A DNA stretch of 64,000 nucleotides from Vampirovibrio chlorellavorus. Its GTDB lineage: Bacteria > Cyanobacteriota > Vampirovibrionia > Vampirovibrionales > Vampirovibrionaceae. This document shows positions 51,931 to 60,870 of this stretch, piece after piece (within the stretch, counting starts at the first letter, position 1; the number at the start of each line of letters is the position of its first letter). The notes under the pieces are model-generated. The model saw nothing but the letters and a program-made list of their open reading frames with translations, was not told the origin of the DNA and ran no database searches. Position numbers and translations under genes: made by a program. The stretch is taken from the NCBI GenBank assembly GCA_003149345.1, contig QFWI01000016.1:310001-374000 (forward strand), given 5' to 3'.

Positions 51931-52776
51931 ATGCTTAACATCCCTAGCCTGCCTGCCTCTCAAGCCAGCGAGGCCCCTGATGACGATGCCATCGCTCTAA
52001 GGATTTTACCCACCCAGCGCAGCAATATTGAAGGCATTGGGGTGGACAACATTGCCCATTTATCCGCCCTGTTTGATCGACTGCGGCACGAGGCCCGGCG
52101 ACCGGGCAAGTCTATCTTTGCTGCCCTGAACGTGCATATCGCCAATATTGCCCATCAAAATCCCCATTTACGGCAGTTTTTGCAAGCCAGCGATGTGGTT
52201 TACTGCGATGGGGCCGGCATTGTACTGGCCTCCAGACTGTTGGGACAACCCCTGCCCTGTCGCTTTACCGCTGCCGACTGGCTTTTTGAGCTGTGGGCTT
52301 ACCTTAGCCAGCACGGTATCACCGCGTTCTATCTGGGTGGGGAGCCGGGCATTGCCGAAAAAGCCCTGGCCCAGTTTGAGGAGCGGGTACCGCAACACAC
52401 CATTTTGGGTGTTCATCACGGTTTTATTCTGCAAGATGCGGCGCTGGAACAGCAAGTTATTGAACGTATCAACACGTTGAAACCCGATGTTCTGTTTGTG
52501 GGCTTTGGCTGTCCCCTGCAAGAATTGTGGATTCAGCGGCATAAAGCGGAGCTGGAGGTATCGGTCTTGTACCCTATTGGAGCGACGCTGGACTATTTGA
52601 CTCGCAAAGTGCCTCGCTGTCCTGCCTGGATGGGAGAAAACGGTCTGGAGTGGTTGTTTCGCTTTCTGGTAGAGCCTCGCCGAATGTTTCGCCGCTATAT
52701 CGTTGGTAATCCCTGGTTTTTATGGCGTATTGGGGTCAGCGTAATACAGCAGCGCTTCAGGCGTTACAAAAGCTGA
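51931..52776 (+). CDS. WecG/TagA/CpsF-family glycosyltransferase
   Basis: A 281-aa GT26 enzyme that adds a sugar such as ManNAc or a glucose derivative to a lipid-linked acceptor. The central YLGGEPGIAEKAL, the strand-loop VLFVGFGCPLQELWIQRHK, and GATLDYLTRKVPRCPAWM match the family. The N-terminal ~35 residues are non-conserved. ATG 51931 lacks a strong SD, and the open frame runs upstream into the MFS gene without family support, so that extension was dropped. Confidence 0.82.
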   Translation: MLNIPSLPASQASEAPDDDAIALRILPTQRSNIEGIGVDNIAHLSALFDRLRHEARRPGKSIFAALNVHIANIAHQNPHLRQFLQASDVVYCDGAGIVLASRLLGQPLPCRFTAADWLFELWAYLSQHGITAFYLGGEPGIAEKALAQFEERVPQHTILGVHHGFILQDAALEQQVIERINTLKPDVLFVGFGCPLQELWIQRHKAELEVSVLYPIGATLDYLTRKVPRCPAWMGENGLEWLFRFLVEPRRMFRRYIVGNPWFLWRIGVSVIQQRFRRYKS

Positions 52777-52909
52777 GGCCAGACGCTTCTGGTTCGCTGA
52801 GATTAGGGGCTCGCTGCTCTCAGTCGTGGTACTCACCATGCAGTGAGGCCAAAGTAACCCGTAAATGCTCTAAAACGCCTGGCTCAATAACTACATGAGG
52901 GGTATTGCG

Positions 52910-53326
52910 CTACTGAGCTGCCCCTTTTGGATTTTTTTGGGCATTGAACGGACTTTTTACAATAATTTGGAAGCTTTCCCACAGAATGACACCGGCCCAA
53001 AATCCGGTCAGCGCTGCCATGGGCCATAGCGCTGGGGCCGCTGCCGGCGCAAGCATAGAGCCCAATAGTAAAGCCGGAGTCAGGGCCGCCGTAACGTACC
53101 CTGAAATCAGGTAATTCCTGCTTTTAGGATCCTGCAACTCCTTCTTGAGCGATTCCATGCCCAGCGTCAATTTTTCCTGAAAGGACAGTTGCTTTGGGCT
53201 AACCTGCGTGGGGTTGCCGCTGAAGCTCGGCTGCTCAGCAACGGCAGAAGATGACACAGAAGGCCTCGGTGGATTGAACGGCCTTGACGCCGTTACTTGC
53301 GTTGTAGAAACCCGATTTAGAACCAT
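52910..53326 (-). CDS. Hypothetical membrane protein, 138 aa
   Basis: A protein with a Ser/Pro/Gln-rich first half (about residues 1-60) and two membrane segments in the second half (TAALTPALLLGSMLAPAAAPALW and ALTGFWAGVILWESFQIIV). The ATG at 53326 starts MVLNRVSTT; the in-frame upstream start lacks an SD. No family recognised; it lies alone between the GT26 gene and the GGDEF gene. Confidence 0.5.
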   Translation of the reverse strand: MVLNRVSTTQVTASRPFNPPRPSVSSSAVAEQPSFSGNPTQVSPKQLSFQEKLTLGMESLKKELQDPKSRNYLISGYVTAALTPALLLGSMLAPAAAPALWPMAALTGFWAGVILWESFQIIVKSPFNAQKNPKGAAQ

Positions 53327-53574
53327 GGTAAGAAACCCAATCTTAGTGCTTGTAGCAGTATAACAAAACCACAATCTCCTATAAAAAGAGTTTCCTTATT
53401 GAATTGCCTTTTTGGGGCGTGGTATCTTTCGGTTGTTTTTAAATAGCGAATTGGCTCAAGGCAGGCATTGCCCAGTTTTTTAGGGGCATATTCATCCATC
53501 CCTGTAGGGAAATCCCGATATTTTCTGCCGTTTACAGCATTTCATCGGGCTTTTTAATTTCGTTGAGAGTTCGA

Positions 53575-54357
53575 TTAGCCTATTTTACTGTCCTGGACGG
53601 GATCGTAGATCACAAAAGTATTGCGCTTTTCTTTGGCCCGATACAAGGCGGTATCAGCATGCCGGATCAACACTTCCTCGTCCAGCCCATGTTCTGGGAA
53701 AACGGCAATGCCCAGACTAATGCCAATGACGTACTCTTTTCCCTGAAGGATGAACGGGGTCTGAATGGCGCTTAAAATACGCATGCACAAGGTGGCAATC
53801 GCGCCTCGTTCCTGGAGGCTGGGGCACACAAAGGCAAATTCATCACCACCGTAGCGGGCAATGGTGTCTGATTCTCGAACAACATCTTTCAAGCGGGCTA
53901 CCACCTGTTTGAGCAAGGCATCCCCCGCCTCGTGACCCAGGGTGTCGTTGATGGGCTTGAACTTGTCCAAGTCTGCCATGATGACGCAGAAGCGGCTCTT
54001 GTTCCGGTTTGCCAGTTTGATGGTTTGTAACAGGCCATCCCGAAATAACCGACGATTGGGGAGCTGGGTGAGCGGGTCATAAAAGGCCTGGCTTTCAAAC
54101 TGGAGCATTGCGTGTTTGGTTTTCCGGCTGGAAATCTCGACTTCCGCTTTGAGTTGGCTGTACTTTTTCATGAGCCACAAAAGTGCGCCAAATTCGATCA
54201 AGGCCACAATAATGGCGACCCACATATAAATTTCAGGGGGTGACTCTTTACCGGTTGAGCCCGTGAGCGCATGAGCTTCCCGGGACAGAGCGCCGAATGC
54301 CAGAGTCACGCTGATGGTTTTCAGTGTTAGGGCCTGAATGAGTCTGGAAGCCATCAT
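53575..54357 (-). CDS. Membrane-anchored diguanylate cyclase (GGDEF)
   Basis: A 260-aa protein with two N-terminal membrane segments (ISVTLAFGALSREA region, then MWVAIIVALIEFGALLWL at about residues 45-62), a helical linker, and a complete GGDEF domain: DPLTQLPNRRLFRDGL, DLDKFKPINDTLGHEAGD, and ARYGGDEFAFV. The RESD motif five residues before GGDEF is the inhibitory I-site, so product feedback is likely. It makes c-di-GMP, a regulator of motility and surface life, consistent with the chemotaxis genes next door. Start ATG at 54357; an upstream frame start at 54423 is weaker. Confidence 0.88.
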   Translation of the reverse strand: MMASRLIQALTLKTISVTLAFGALSREAHALTGSTGKESPPEIYMWVAIIVALIEFGALLWLMKKYSQLKAEVEISSRKTKHAMLQFESQAFYDPLTQLPNRRLFRDGLLQTIKLANRNKSRFCVIMADLDKFKPINDTLGHEAGDALLKQVVARLKDVVRESDTIARYGGDEFAFVCPSLQERGAIATLCMRILSAIQTPFILQGKEYVIGISLGIAVFPEHGLDEEVLIRHADTALYRAKEKRNTFVIYDPVQDSKIG

Positions 54358-54423
54358 GGAATGTTGCCATAAACCGATGCTAACGGAATGAATGTGATTG
54401 TCTCTACCATCGCTGATCGACAA

Positions 54424-54885
54424 GACTCTACCGGGTTAAATTCTGTTCAGCAGCAGGTCTGAAGCGCTCTTTAAGTGCAGATATTAAACGCCACTTTGCT
54501 TAAAGGCCATTCAGACGGATGTTAGATTAGAGCCTCACATTTGTATAGTATACCACCCCTTGACATTGTGAGGGGTGCGCAGGTTGCCTTAAAAAAGTCT
54601 TTAGCCTGGTCCCCAGGCAAGGTCAGCAGTCCCGCCGCCGTCTGCGCCTGTTCGGTTCGTCGGGGCGCTCAGCCTTGCACAAAGGCCGTTATCGCTGGTG
54701 ACGAAGTGCGACTTTGTTGTCTACATCCTGAAAATTGATGACGCAAGCCGTGCGGCGCACAAAAAAATCGTGTTCTGTTTTTATGCGCTCGAAATCGACG
54801 CGTTTCACCCGTGGTTCTTTCTTTCCCACCCGTCTCGCGACTCAACTGCCTATTTTCATCACTTTTTTTGATAATGGAGCCACCT
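54424..54885. other. Divergent region with an inverted repeat
   Basis: No supported gene in about 460 bases. CACCCCT (54554-54560) and AGGGGTG (54571-54577) form a perfect seven-base inverted repeat spanning TTGACA (54560-54565), a possible operator; no -10 partner was found at the right distance. A minus-strand TATACT (54552-54547) is a candidate promoter for the GGDEF gene. Confidence 0.3.
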
Positions 54886-55119
54886 ATGATTAATACGACC
54901 CAAAACCCACTCTATAAAAACAAAGCTGCCGCCAAGAATCCGCAAACGAAACCGGCTGACCCAAAGCCCAGCGCCCCGCCACTGACTGTGGCTGATGATA
55001 AAACGTTACAAGATTTTATCGACGGGCGTGGTGAAGCCGCTCAAATTGCCGCCCAAATTCTCAAGGAAAGAAAGCAAAGTACTGGCGATAAGGGGAGTGT
55101 CCTCAACGTACTGGTTTAA
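54886..55119 (+). CDS. Small hydrophilic hypothetical protein, 77 aa
   Basis: A basic, Pro/Lys-rich protein (MINTTQNPLYKNKAAAKNPQ...DDKTLQDFIDGRGEAAQIAAQILKERKQ). The ATG at 54886 follows GGAGCCACCT; the 25-codon extension of the frame is not supported. No family recognised. It is convergent with the chemoreceptor gene and followed by a strong stem-loop. Confidence 0.5.
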   Translation: MINTTQNPLYKNKAAAKNPQTKPADPKPSAPPLTVADDKTLQDFIDGRGEAAQIAAQILKERKQSTGDKGSVLNVLV

Positions 55120-55148
55120 TTCCGGTAGCGATTTCATTCAGACTGATT

Positions 55149-55187
55149 CAGTGGAGCTGATCCGTTTATTGCGGATTGGCTCCACTG
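55149..55187. terminator. Strong stem-loop between convergent genes
   Basis: CAGTGGAGC pairs with GCTCCACTG (nine pairs) and an inner ATCCG/CGGAT stem (five pairs) encloses a seven-base loop. It lies between the 77-aa gene and the convergent chemoreceptor and could end both; it lacks a T-run on either side, so it may act by another mechanism. Confidence 0.5.
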
Positions 55188-55225
55188 TCATCAGTGGCGG
55201 GGTGTTTTGGGGTGGGGAGGCGTTC

Positions 55226-57106
55226 TTAAATTTCCCTTAGTATGGTGTTCAATGCGTCCAGCTTACTGGTGAGTTCACTGAACACGCTTACGCTCTCGGC
55301 GGTTTCTTCAGAGGCTCTGGCCAGCAGTTGGATGTTTTGGGCGATGTTCTCGATAGAAACCGCTGTGCCGTTAATGGTGTGGCTGATTTCTGAGGAGGTG
55401 GCGGTTTGCTCCTCAATGGCACTGGCAATGGTGCGGATAATCTCGTTCACCTCTTCCACGGTTTCAGCGATGGAAACAATGGTATGGATGGCGGTTTGGG
55501 TGTTCTGTTGAATGGTTTCAATTTTGAGGCGGATGTTTTCGGTGGCCTCCGCGGATTGTTTGGCCAGCGCTTTGACTTCGTTGGCCACGACGGCAAAGCC
55601 TTTCCCTGCCTCTCCAGCGCTGGCGGCTTCAATGGTGGCGTTTAGGGCCAGCAGGTTGGTCTGGGAGGCGATGTCCTTGATTAGATCAATCACGGAGTTG
55701 ATTTCCTGAGAGGAGCGGCCCAGCTCGTCCATAATTTTTTTGGACTCTTCCGCTTTTTGTTCAGCGTTGTGGGTGACCTGAGAGGCTTGCTGGGTGTTGC
55801 GGCTGATTTCTTCCACACTGCTACTCATCTCGGTAATGGCGCTGGCCAGGGTTTGGATATTGCGGTTTGACTCTTCGGTCATTTGGGCAACATGCTGAGA
55901 ATTTTGGGCATTGGCATCCATGGCCGTGCTGATTTGCAGGTTGGCCTCTTTCAGGAGTGCTGAGAACTTACCCAGTTCCTCAGAGCTTTGCCTGATTTGC
56001 GCTGATTTTTGTTGTTCTTTTTCCAGTTTCTGAAGCCGCTCAATATTGGCAGAAACCAGTTTCCCCAAAGTTTTTAGAGCGTTCAGGCGCTGCTCGCTCG
56101 GTTTTAAAATTTCAGTGGTAAAAAAGTCCATGGTGCCAACGATTTCATCATCCACAAACAGCGGAAAACAGATCCCTGATTTCACACCTGCTCTTTGTGC
56201 CGACTCTCTGCGGGAACAGTCGGTGACTGTGCCTAAATCCTGCACAAAAATCAAATCCCTGGATTCCCAGGCTCTACCATTCAGGCCTACCCCCTTTTTG
56301 AACCTGGCGGTTTGAGTGACTTTTTGGAATTCCGCGTTGACCGTGCCGGACTCTTGTTGGAACTGCAGGTGTTTCTCTTCTGGATTGATGCTCCAGTAAG
56401 ATCCGTACGTCCAACCCAAACTGCTTCTCACAGCATCTAGCGCAATCTGGATCGCCTCTTTCCCGGAGGCGCTGGAAACCAGTAACTGCGCGACTTGGCT
56501 GATCAGTAAAGTATCCTGGGCATTCTGGAACTGTATTTCTTGCTGCCGGATTCTATCCAGTGTGCTGGAAACCAATTTCCCGACACTTCGCAGGACTTCC
56601 AGTTGTTCTTTGGAAGGGTAGATCGCACGTAAGGCAAAAAAATCCATGGTGCCAACTACTTTCCCATTTAAAAAAACAGGGAAGCAAATGCCGGACTTAA
56701 CCCCGGCCTTTTGCGCTGATTCACGCCGTAAGCAGTCTGGTAGTTTCGACAGGTCATCTACGAATACCAGATCTCGATCACGCCAGGCTCTGCCGCTTAA
56801 GCCTACGCCTTCGGCAAAGGTGGTGGATTGGGTAACTCTCTGGAATTCTTCGTTGACTGTACCGGACTGTGCAAAAAAACGCAGGGTGTTGGATTGGTTA
56901 TCCAAAGCCCAAAAGGACCCGTAGTCCCATTTAAAGGACTGACGAACGGAGTCCAGCGAAGCTTGAATCGCCTCTTTTTCCGTTGATACGTTACTGAGTG
57001 CCTGAATGACATTGATGACGGCAAACGCGTTCTGGTTGTCATTGGTTGCGGCGAGGTATTCTAAAGTTGCACGATGCTTTTTGCTCTGGGATAAGAACTT
57101 CAACAT
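55226..57106 (-). CDS. Soluble double-GAF methyl-accepting chemotaxis protein 1
   Basis: A 626-aa cytosolic chemoreceptor: two GAF domains (about residues 20-170 and 190-340), a helical segment and a complete MCP signalling hairpin with [32 protein letters not shown] at about residues 480-512 (split here). No membrane segment, so the ligand is intracellular. Both GAFs carry the same 'DC-x-R-x-(E/D)-(S/P)-A-Q-(K/R)-A-G-V' then 'KSGICFP' motif with two Cys. ATG 57106 follows GCGAGGA. A 315-bp block is identical to the tandem paralogue downstream of 57555. Confidence 0.9.
   Translation of the reverse strand: MLKFLSQSKKHRATLEYLAATNDNQNAFAVINVIQALSNVSTEKEAIQASLDSVRQSFKWDYGSFWALDNQSNTLRFFAQSGTVNEEFQRVTQSTTFAEGVGLSGRAWRDRDLVFVDDLSKLPDCLRRESAQKAGVKSGICFPVFLNGKVVGTMDFFALRAIYPSKEQLEVLRSVGKLVSSTLDRIRQQEIQFQNAQDTLLISQVAQLLVSSASGKEAIQIALDAVRSSLGWTYGSYWSINPEEKHLQFQQESGTVNAEFQKVTQTARFKKGVGLNGRAWESRDLIFVQDLGTVTDCSRRESAQRAGVKSGICFPLFVDDEIVGTMDFFTTEILKPSEQRLNALKTLGKLVSANIERLQKLEKEQQKSAQIRQSSEELGKFSALLKEANLQISTAMDANAQNSQHVAQMTEESNRNIQTLASAITEMSSSVEEISRNTQQASQVTHNAEQKAEESKKIMDELGRSSQEINSVIDLIKDIASQTNLLALNATIEAASAGEAGKGFAVVANEVKALAKQSAEATENIRLKIETIQQNTQTAIHTIVSIAETVEEVNEIIRTIASAIEEQTATSSEISHTINGTAVSIENIAQNIQLLARASEETAESVSVFSELTSKLDALNTILREI
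55444..55758. repeat. Identical block, copy 1 (with 57773-58087)
   Basis: 315 bases are identical to 57773-58087 (offset 2329), bounded by single mismatches at 55443/57772 and 55759/58088. The flanking parts of the two genes differ at many positions. Confidence 0.9.
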
Positions 57107-57554
57107 AAAAAATCCTCGCTTTGAAAAATAGATACGATAAAAAAATAGATACGATAAATAGGTACGATGAGATAAACCACACTGAAGCGTCGTAAGGAAC
57201 GTCGGGAACAATGATGAGAGCTTCGTGTGGTTCTGTTAGGGATAGTGCCGGAGACTGTCCGCTGAAAAAGCAGCTGCTTTACTCGTAAAACAGTTTTTTC
57301 AAGGGTTCTTGTTGAATACGTTTTGCCCCATTCCTTCGTGCTGTGTGCTTTTGAGTTTCCATTGCAAAAGTAGTGTGATTTTATATCTTAAACATAGCAT
57401 ATAATACTGGCGGACAGCATCCTGTCAGCTTCTTATTTCGGTGAAATGATGGATTTTAAAGCTGCTCAGGTTCACCAGCACACGGGGTCTGGCGAACCTG
57501 ATGTATTCGATACACTCCCAACGGATAGAGATGATAAGTCGGCAATGATTTTGA
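57107..57554. other. Gene-free region between the two chemoreceptors
   Basis: About 450 bases with no supported gene. It includes a perfect 14-base palindrome, AAAGCAGCTGCTTT (57267-57280), and a TATAAT at about 57400. Short frames here, including one from 57446, have no SD and no family signal. It probably holds the separate promoter of receptor 1. Confidence 0.4.
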
Positions 57555-59435
57555 TTAATGGTGGCTCATTAAAGTTTTCAATGAGTCCAGCTTGGTGGTT
57601 AATTCAGAGAAAATACTGGTGCTTTCCGCAGTTTCCTCCGACACTTTAGCCAGGTGCTGAATATTTTGGGTAATCTTGTCGATAGAAACCGCAGTGCCGT
57701 TAATGGTATGGCTGATTTCTGAGGAGGTGGCCGACTGTTCTTCTACCGCACTGGCAATGGTGCGGATAATCCCGTTCACCTCTTCCACGGTTTCAGCGAT
57801 GGAAACAATGGTATGGATGGCGGTTTGGGTGTTCTGTTGAATGGTTTCAATTTTGAGGCGGATGTTTTCGGTGGCCTCCGCGGATTGTTTGGCCAGCGCT
57901 TTGACTTCGTTGGCCACGACGGCAAAGCCTTTCCCTGCCTCTCCAGCGCTGGCGGCTTCAATGGTGGCGTTTAGGGCCAGCAGGTTGGTCTGGGAGGCGA
58001 TGTCCTTGATTAGATCAATCACGGAGTTGATTTCCTGAGAGGAGCGGCCCAGCTCGTCCATAATTTTTTTGGACTCTTCCGCTTTTTTTTCAGCGTTGTG
58101 GGTGATGTGAGAGGCTTGTTGGGTATTGCGGCTGATTTCCTCTACACTGCTGCTCATCTCGGTAATGGCGCTGGCCAGGGTTTGGATATTCTGGTTAGAA
58201 TTCTCAGCCATTTCAGCCACTTGTTGAGATTTTTGAACATTGGTATCCAGGGCTATGCCAATTTGCAAGTTGGCGTCTTTTAATTGCTCGGAGAAACTGC
58301 TCAACTCCAGGGAGCTTTGCTTAATCTGATTCGATTTTCTGGCTTCCGCTTCCTGTTTTTGAATCCGCTCAATGTGGGAAGATACCAGTTTTCCTACGGT
58401 TTTTAAAGCCTCCAGGCGCTGCGTGCTTGGGTTTAAGGTTTCTGTGGTGAAAAAGTCCATGGTGCCCATAATTTCACCGTTTACAAAGACGGGAAAGCAA
58501 ATGCCGGATTTGACGCCTGCGCGCTGGGCCGGGTCACGGCGAACGCAGTCAGTCACTGTCCCCAGATCCTGAACAAATTCAAGTTCTCTGTTTTCCCAGG
58601 CTTTGCCATTGATGCCGACCCCTTTTTTGAATTCAGCGCTTTGGGTGATTTTTAGAAACTCCGGGTTGACAGTCCCGGAGTCCTGCTGAAAACGAAGCGA
58701 ATGATTTGTTTGATCGATCCACCAAAACGAGCCATAAGCCCACTCAAAGGTGAACCGGACGGTATCCAGTGCGATTTGAATCGCTTCTTTTTCCGTTTTC
58801 GCCTCAATCAGGCTTTGAATGATCTGATTGATGGCCTCCGTATCTTTTGTGTTCTCCTTCATGGTTTCTTGCTTTCTCAGACGTTCAATTGTTGAAGCGA
58901 CCAATTGACCGATACCCCGAAGCACTTCCAGTTGTTCTTCCGTGGGGGATAAAACCTCAGTCGAGAAAAAGTCCATGGTGCCAATGACTTTTTCGTCAGT
59001 AATAATCGGGAAGCAGATACCGGATTTGACGCCTGCTTTTTGAGCCGATTCGCGTCGGCAGCAGTCCACCATCTCACCCAGGTCTTTGACAAAAAAGAGG
59101 TCTCGCATTTTCCAGGCTCGACCATTGATTCCTACGCCCTCGCTGAAGCTGGCGCTACGGGTAACTTGCTCAAACTCACTGTTTACACTCCCCGACTCGG
59201 TGTAAAAGCGCAGGGTATTGGAGTGGGTATCCAATGCCCAGTACGAGCCATAATCCCATTTAAATGACTTGCGAACGGAATCAAGCGCTGCTTGTAGTGC
59301 GGAAAGTTCATTTGTGGTGGCATTCAGCACTTTGATGACATTAATGACGGCCAGGGCGTTAACTTTGTCATTCTGCAAGCCTGAGGACTGACGATTGGAA
59401 TCGTTTTTGGCATGATGGCTCAGTAGTTTCAACAT
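57555..59435 (-). CDS. Soluble double-GAF methyl-accepting chemotaxis protein 2
   Basis: A 626-aa tandem paralogue of the previous receptor, same length and layout: two GAF domains with the DC...GICFP motif each, no membrane segment, and the conserved MCP tip. The two share a 315-bp identical block in the signalling domain but diverge elsewhere, for example ENSNQNIQT versus EESNRNIQT. The ATG at 59435 follows AAAGGG. Located just downstream of the cheA-cheY operon on the same strand. Confidence 0.9.
   Translation of the reverse strand: MLKLLSHHAKNDSNRQSSGLQNDKVNALAVINVIKVLNATTNELSALQAALDSVRKSFKWDYGSYWALDTHSNTLRFYTESGSVNSEFEQVTRSASFSEGVGINGRAWKMRDLFFVKDLGEMVDCCRRESAQKAGVKSGICFPIITDEKVIGTMDFFSTEVLSPTEEQLEVLRGIGQLVASTIERLRKQETMKENTKDTEAINQIIQSLIEAKTEKEAIQIALDTVRFTFEWAYGSFWWIDQTNHSLRFQQDSGTVNPEFLKITQSAEFKKGVGINGKAWENRELEFVQDLGTVTDCVRRDPAQRAGVKSGICFPVFVNGEIMGTMDFFTTETLNPSTQRLEALKTVGKLVSSHIERIQKQEAEARKSNQIKQSSLELSSFSEQLKDANLQIGIALDTNVQKSQQVAEMAENSNQNIQTLASAITEMSSSVEEISRNTQQASHITHNAEKKAEESKKIMDELGRSSQEINSVIDLIKDIASQTNLLALNATIEAASAGEAGKGFAVVANEVKALAKQSAEATENIRLKIETIQQNTQTAIHTIVSIAETVEEVNGIIRTIASAVEEQSATSSEISHTINGTAVSIDKITQNIQHLAKVSEETAESTSIFSELTTKLDSLKTLMSHH
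57773..58087. repeat. Identical block, copy 2 (with 55444-55758)
   Basis: Second copy of the 315-base block, at the same position of the MCP hairpin in the second receptor. It ends in an eight-T run (58083-58090) where copy 1 has five T then G. Confidence 0.9.
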
Positions 59436-59531
59436 GGTGCCCTTTCTTTTTTAGTTCAAAAAGATACAAAAGCGGTAGCTAGAACTTGCGTTGAATATTG
59501 AGACAAGGCTGAGCAATTTAAGTTGAATGAT

Positions 59532-59906
59532 TTAAAGTGTAACCAGTTGTTCAAACTTCTCTCGAAGGTCTTCCGCATTGAAAGGCTTTACCAGGTAATT
59601 GTTGGCACCCGCCTGTATAGCAGTGATTACGTTGGTTCGCTCGCCTTCGGTGGTGACCATTAAAATGGGTGTTTTGTTGCCCGAGGCACGAATATTGCGA
59701 ACTGCGTCTATGCCCAGCATATTCGGCATATTCCAATCCATCAGGATAACGCTGTATTGTTTGTTTGACGCCTTTTCCACCGCTTCGCAACCGTCTGCGG
59801 CTTCTTCGATGTTGTCATTGGGGATATTCATGCTGTTGAGAATACCCATGATGACCCGTCTCATAATGGCGGAATCGTCAACAACCAGAACGTTGATAGA
59901 ACTCAT
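59532..59906 (-). CDS. cheY: CheY-type response regulator (second copy)
   Basis: A 124-aa single-domain receiver that is phosphorylated by CheA and acts on the flagellar motor. VLVVDDSAIMRR supplies the acidic pocket (about residues 8-10), ILMDWNMPNM the phospho-Asp, ILMVTTEGER the switch Thr and YLVKPF the Lys. The ATG at 59906 follows GGGAG, so the 51-codon upstream frame was excluded. It is the last che gene before the receptors. Confidence 0.93.
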   Translation of the reverse strand: MSSINVLVVDDSAIMRRVIMGILNSMNIPNDNIEEAADGCEAVEKASNKQYSVILMDWNMPNMLGIDAVRNIRASGNKTPILMVTTEGERTNVITAIQAGANNYLVKPFNAEDLREKFEQLVTL

Positions 59907-59955
59907 TTCATAGACTCCCTTACGGCTTTGGATGGGGTAAACTTTGGCCTGTTGG

Positions 59956-60462
59956 CTAGTTTGTAAACTTGAAAGAGACTTGCAAGCTAAAGGTTTGATC
60001 TTCGGTTTCAAACACAATACACAAGTAGGGACAGTTTTTGGGACTGGCTGAAATCTCATGACCAGAACCCAAAATGATACTGGGTAAGGATAAGCGATAA
60101 TTAGAATGGGTTTCCGCCGATAAAGAAGTCTTGGTATTACCCGAAATCATGTTAACCAGCTCACCAATCCCATCTGAGCGATCTTCCGCTGAAATAGTCT
60201 CAGCGTTAGTACCAATCAGCCGTGAGACAATCAGATTCGCAAGTTTGATAGGAAAGGACAAGGCGACCATGCCCTCCCCGCCTTCACCGGTAATGCCGAT
60301 CAGTGCCGAGATGTCACCGCCCGCCACGTAAGATGCCTGAGGTCGGACATCCTTTACGGAAACAGTGGTATTGGCCATGGTTCCTAACACATCCTGGGTG
60401 GATTTGATGAGTGCGTTTACCAGTTTGGCGTCCAGCACTTTTTTTTCAGAAACTTCGCTCAT
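59956..60462 (-). CDS. cheX: CheX-type CheY-P phosphatase
   Basis: A 168-aa protein of the CheC/CheX/FliY class that dephosphorylates CheY-P. The catalytic ExxN helix is present in DGIGELVNMISGNTKT (about residues 97-112), with Glu and Asn spaced as needed. The flanking GGDISALIGITGEGGEGMVALSF and RLIGTN elements fit the fold. ATG 60462 follows CTAGGAGAT. It is placed between the two CheY genes, which suggests it sets their signal lifetime. Confidence 0.8.
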   Translation of the reverse strand: MSEVSEKKVLDAKLVNALIKSTQDVLGTMANTTVSVKDVRPQASYVAGGDISALIGITGEGGEGMVALSFPIKLANLIVSRLIGTNAETISAEDRSDGIGELVNMISGNTKTSLSAETHSNYRLSLPSIILGSGHEISASPKNCPYLCIVFETEDQTFSLQVSFKFTN

Positions 60463-60492
60463 TATATCTCCTAGTGATTTTGATTTTTAACG

Positions 60493-60867
60493 TTAAAGAG
60501 AGCCACCCAGACATTCCAGCATGGTATTCACTAAGTCTTCCGGGCTGAACGGTTTGACCAGGTAATGCTTGGCGCCCGCCTGAATGGCGCGGACGATGTT
60601 GGTTCTTTCCGCTTCCGTCGTCACCATCATCACGGGGATAGACTTGAAGCGTTCATCGGATTTAAGGTACTGGAGCGTGGTGAAGCCGTCCATCACTGGC
60701 ATATTCCAATCCAGTAAAATTAAACTAACCTCTTTGTATTCATCATCCAGCAAATTTAGCGCCTCTTGGCCGTCACCCGCTTCCAGAAAGTCCAGCCCTA
60801 GCGTTTCGGCGCTGCCTCGAATAATTTTTCTGATGATCGCAGAATCATCGACAGACAGAACTTTCAT
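60493..60867 (-). CDS. cheY: CheY-type response regulator (first copy)
   Basis: A 124-aa receiver: LSVDDSAIIRKIIR (acidic pocket), LILLDWNMPVMDG (phospho-Asp), VMMVTTEAERTN (switch residue) and HYLVKPFSPEDL (Lys). It is divergent in the central third from the second CheY, so the two may act on different targets. ATG 60867 is three bases after the cheR stop. Whether it drives motility or adaptation is unknown. Confidence 0.93.
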   Translation of the reverse strand: MKVLSVDDSAIIRKIIRGSAETLGLDFLEAGDGQEALNLLDDEYKEVSLILLDWNMPVMDGFTTLQYLKSDERFKSIPVMMVTTEAERTNIVRAIQAGAKHYLVKPFSPEDLVNTMLECLGGSL

Positions 60868-60870
60868 CCG

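Noticed and set aside
54541..54738. 65-codon plus-strand frame
   Set aside because: No SD and it overlaps the inverted-repeat promoter region.
57446..57649. Short plus-strand ORF between the receptors
   Set aside because: No SD, overlaps the end of receptor 2, no family signal.
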